A stretch of DNA of 5,526 nucleotides. Source: Thermoprotei archaeon. Its GTDB lineage: Archaea; Thermoproteota; Thermoprotei; Thermofilales; B15-G2. The stretch spans positions 1-5,526 of the forward strand of contig QMRV01000131.1 of NCBI GenBank assembly GCA_003649445.1. The letters run 5' to 3'. Positions 5,526 through 5,526 of the stretch are shown here, piece by piece. The stretch's first letter is position 1. Each line of letters opens with the position of its first letter. The position numbers were made by a program, and so were the translations under genes. The notes below the pieces were generated by a model. That model made no database searches. It was not told the origin of the DNA and saw only the letters and a list, made by a program, of their open reading frames with translations.

Positions 5526-5526
5526 G

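Noticed and set aside
1..5526. CRISPR array, tRNA, C/D box RNA, insertion sequence or defence system
   Set aside because: I saw no spaced direct repeats, cloverleaf, properly spaced C and D boxes, transposase or known defence domain; nearly all the sequence is covered by ordinary coding regions.

Overview
The window looks like an archaeal chromosome segment, most probably from a thermophilic crenarchaeote (Thermoproteota). The basis is the presence of archaellum (archaeal flagellum) genes, an archaeal-type methionyl-tRNA synthetase end, GGTGA/GGTGG ribosome-binding sites, GTG starts, TATA-like promoters, AT-rich sequence and tight packing. I cannot name the genus from sequence alone.

Layout from left to right. 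(1) 1-358, plus strand: the C-terminal end of methionyl-tRNA synthetase (metG), ending in the anticodon-binding helices. (2) 355-2286, minus strand: a 643-residue secreted, C-terminally anchored protein with predicted Ig-like beta domains. Its stop codon overlaps the metG stop within a shared TTAA. (3) 2287-2369: a short divergent intergenic region with one near-symmetric TATA element that could serve both flanking genes. (4) 2370-2744, plus strand: a small protein with three predicted membrane helices and no recognised family. (5) 2747-5525, minus strand: part of an archaellum gene cluster. In transcription order it holds the 3' end of a flagellin gene (arlB/flaB), a hairpin plus T-tract, an unrecognised 71-residue two-helix membrane protein, an ArlG/ArlF-family protein (probably ArlG), and the membrane platform protein ArlJ, joined to the previous gene by a GTGA overlap.

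How the genes work together. Flagellin is the filament subunit, ArlG/ArlF belongs to the periplasmic stator part, and ArlJ is the membrane platform on which the ATPase ArlI works. The genes for ArlF (or ArlG), ArlH, ArlI and ArlX are not between these genes, so the cluster is either rearranged or continues beyond position 5526. The hairpin and T-tract after arlB would suit partial termination, giving much filament protein and little machine protein. The Ig-like surface protein and the three-helix protein lie next to the cluster but are separated from it by strand; any link to motility is only inferred from position.

The least explained items are the 71-residue protein inside the archaellum operon, the shortened arlG-arlJ arrangement, the symmetric divergent promoter, and the nested inverted repeats before arlG. 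I found no RNA gene, CRISPR array, insertion sequence or defence system.
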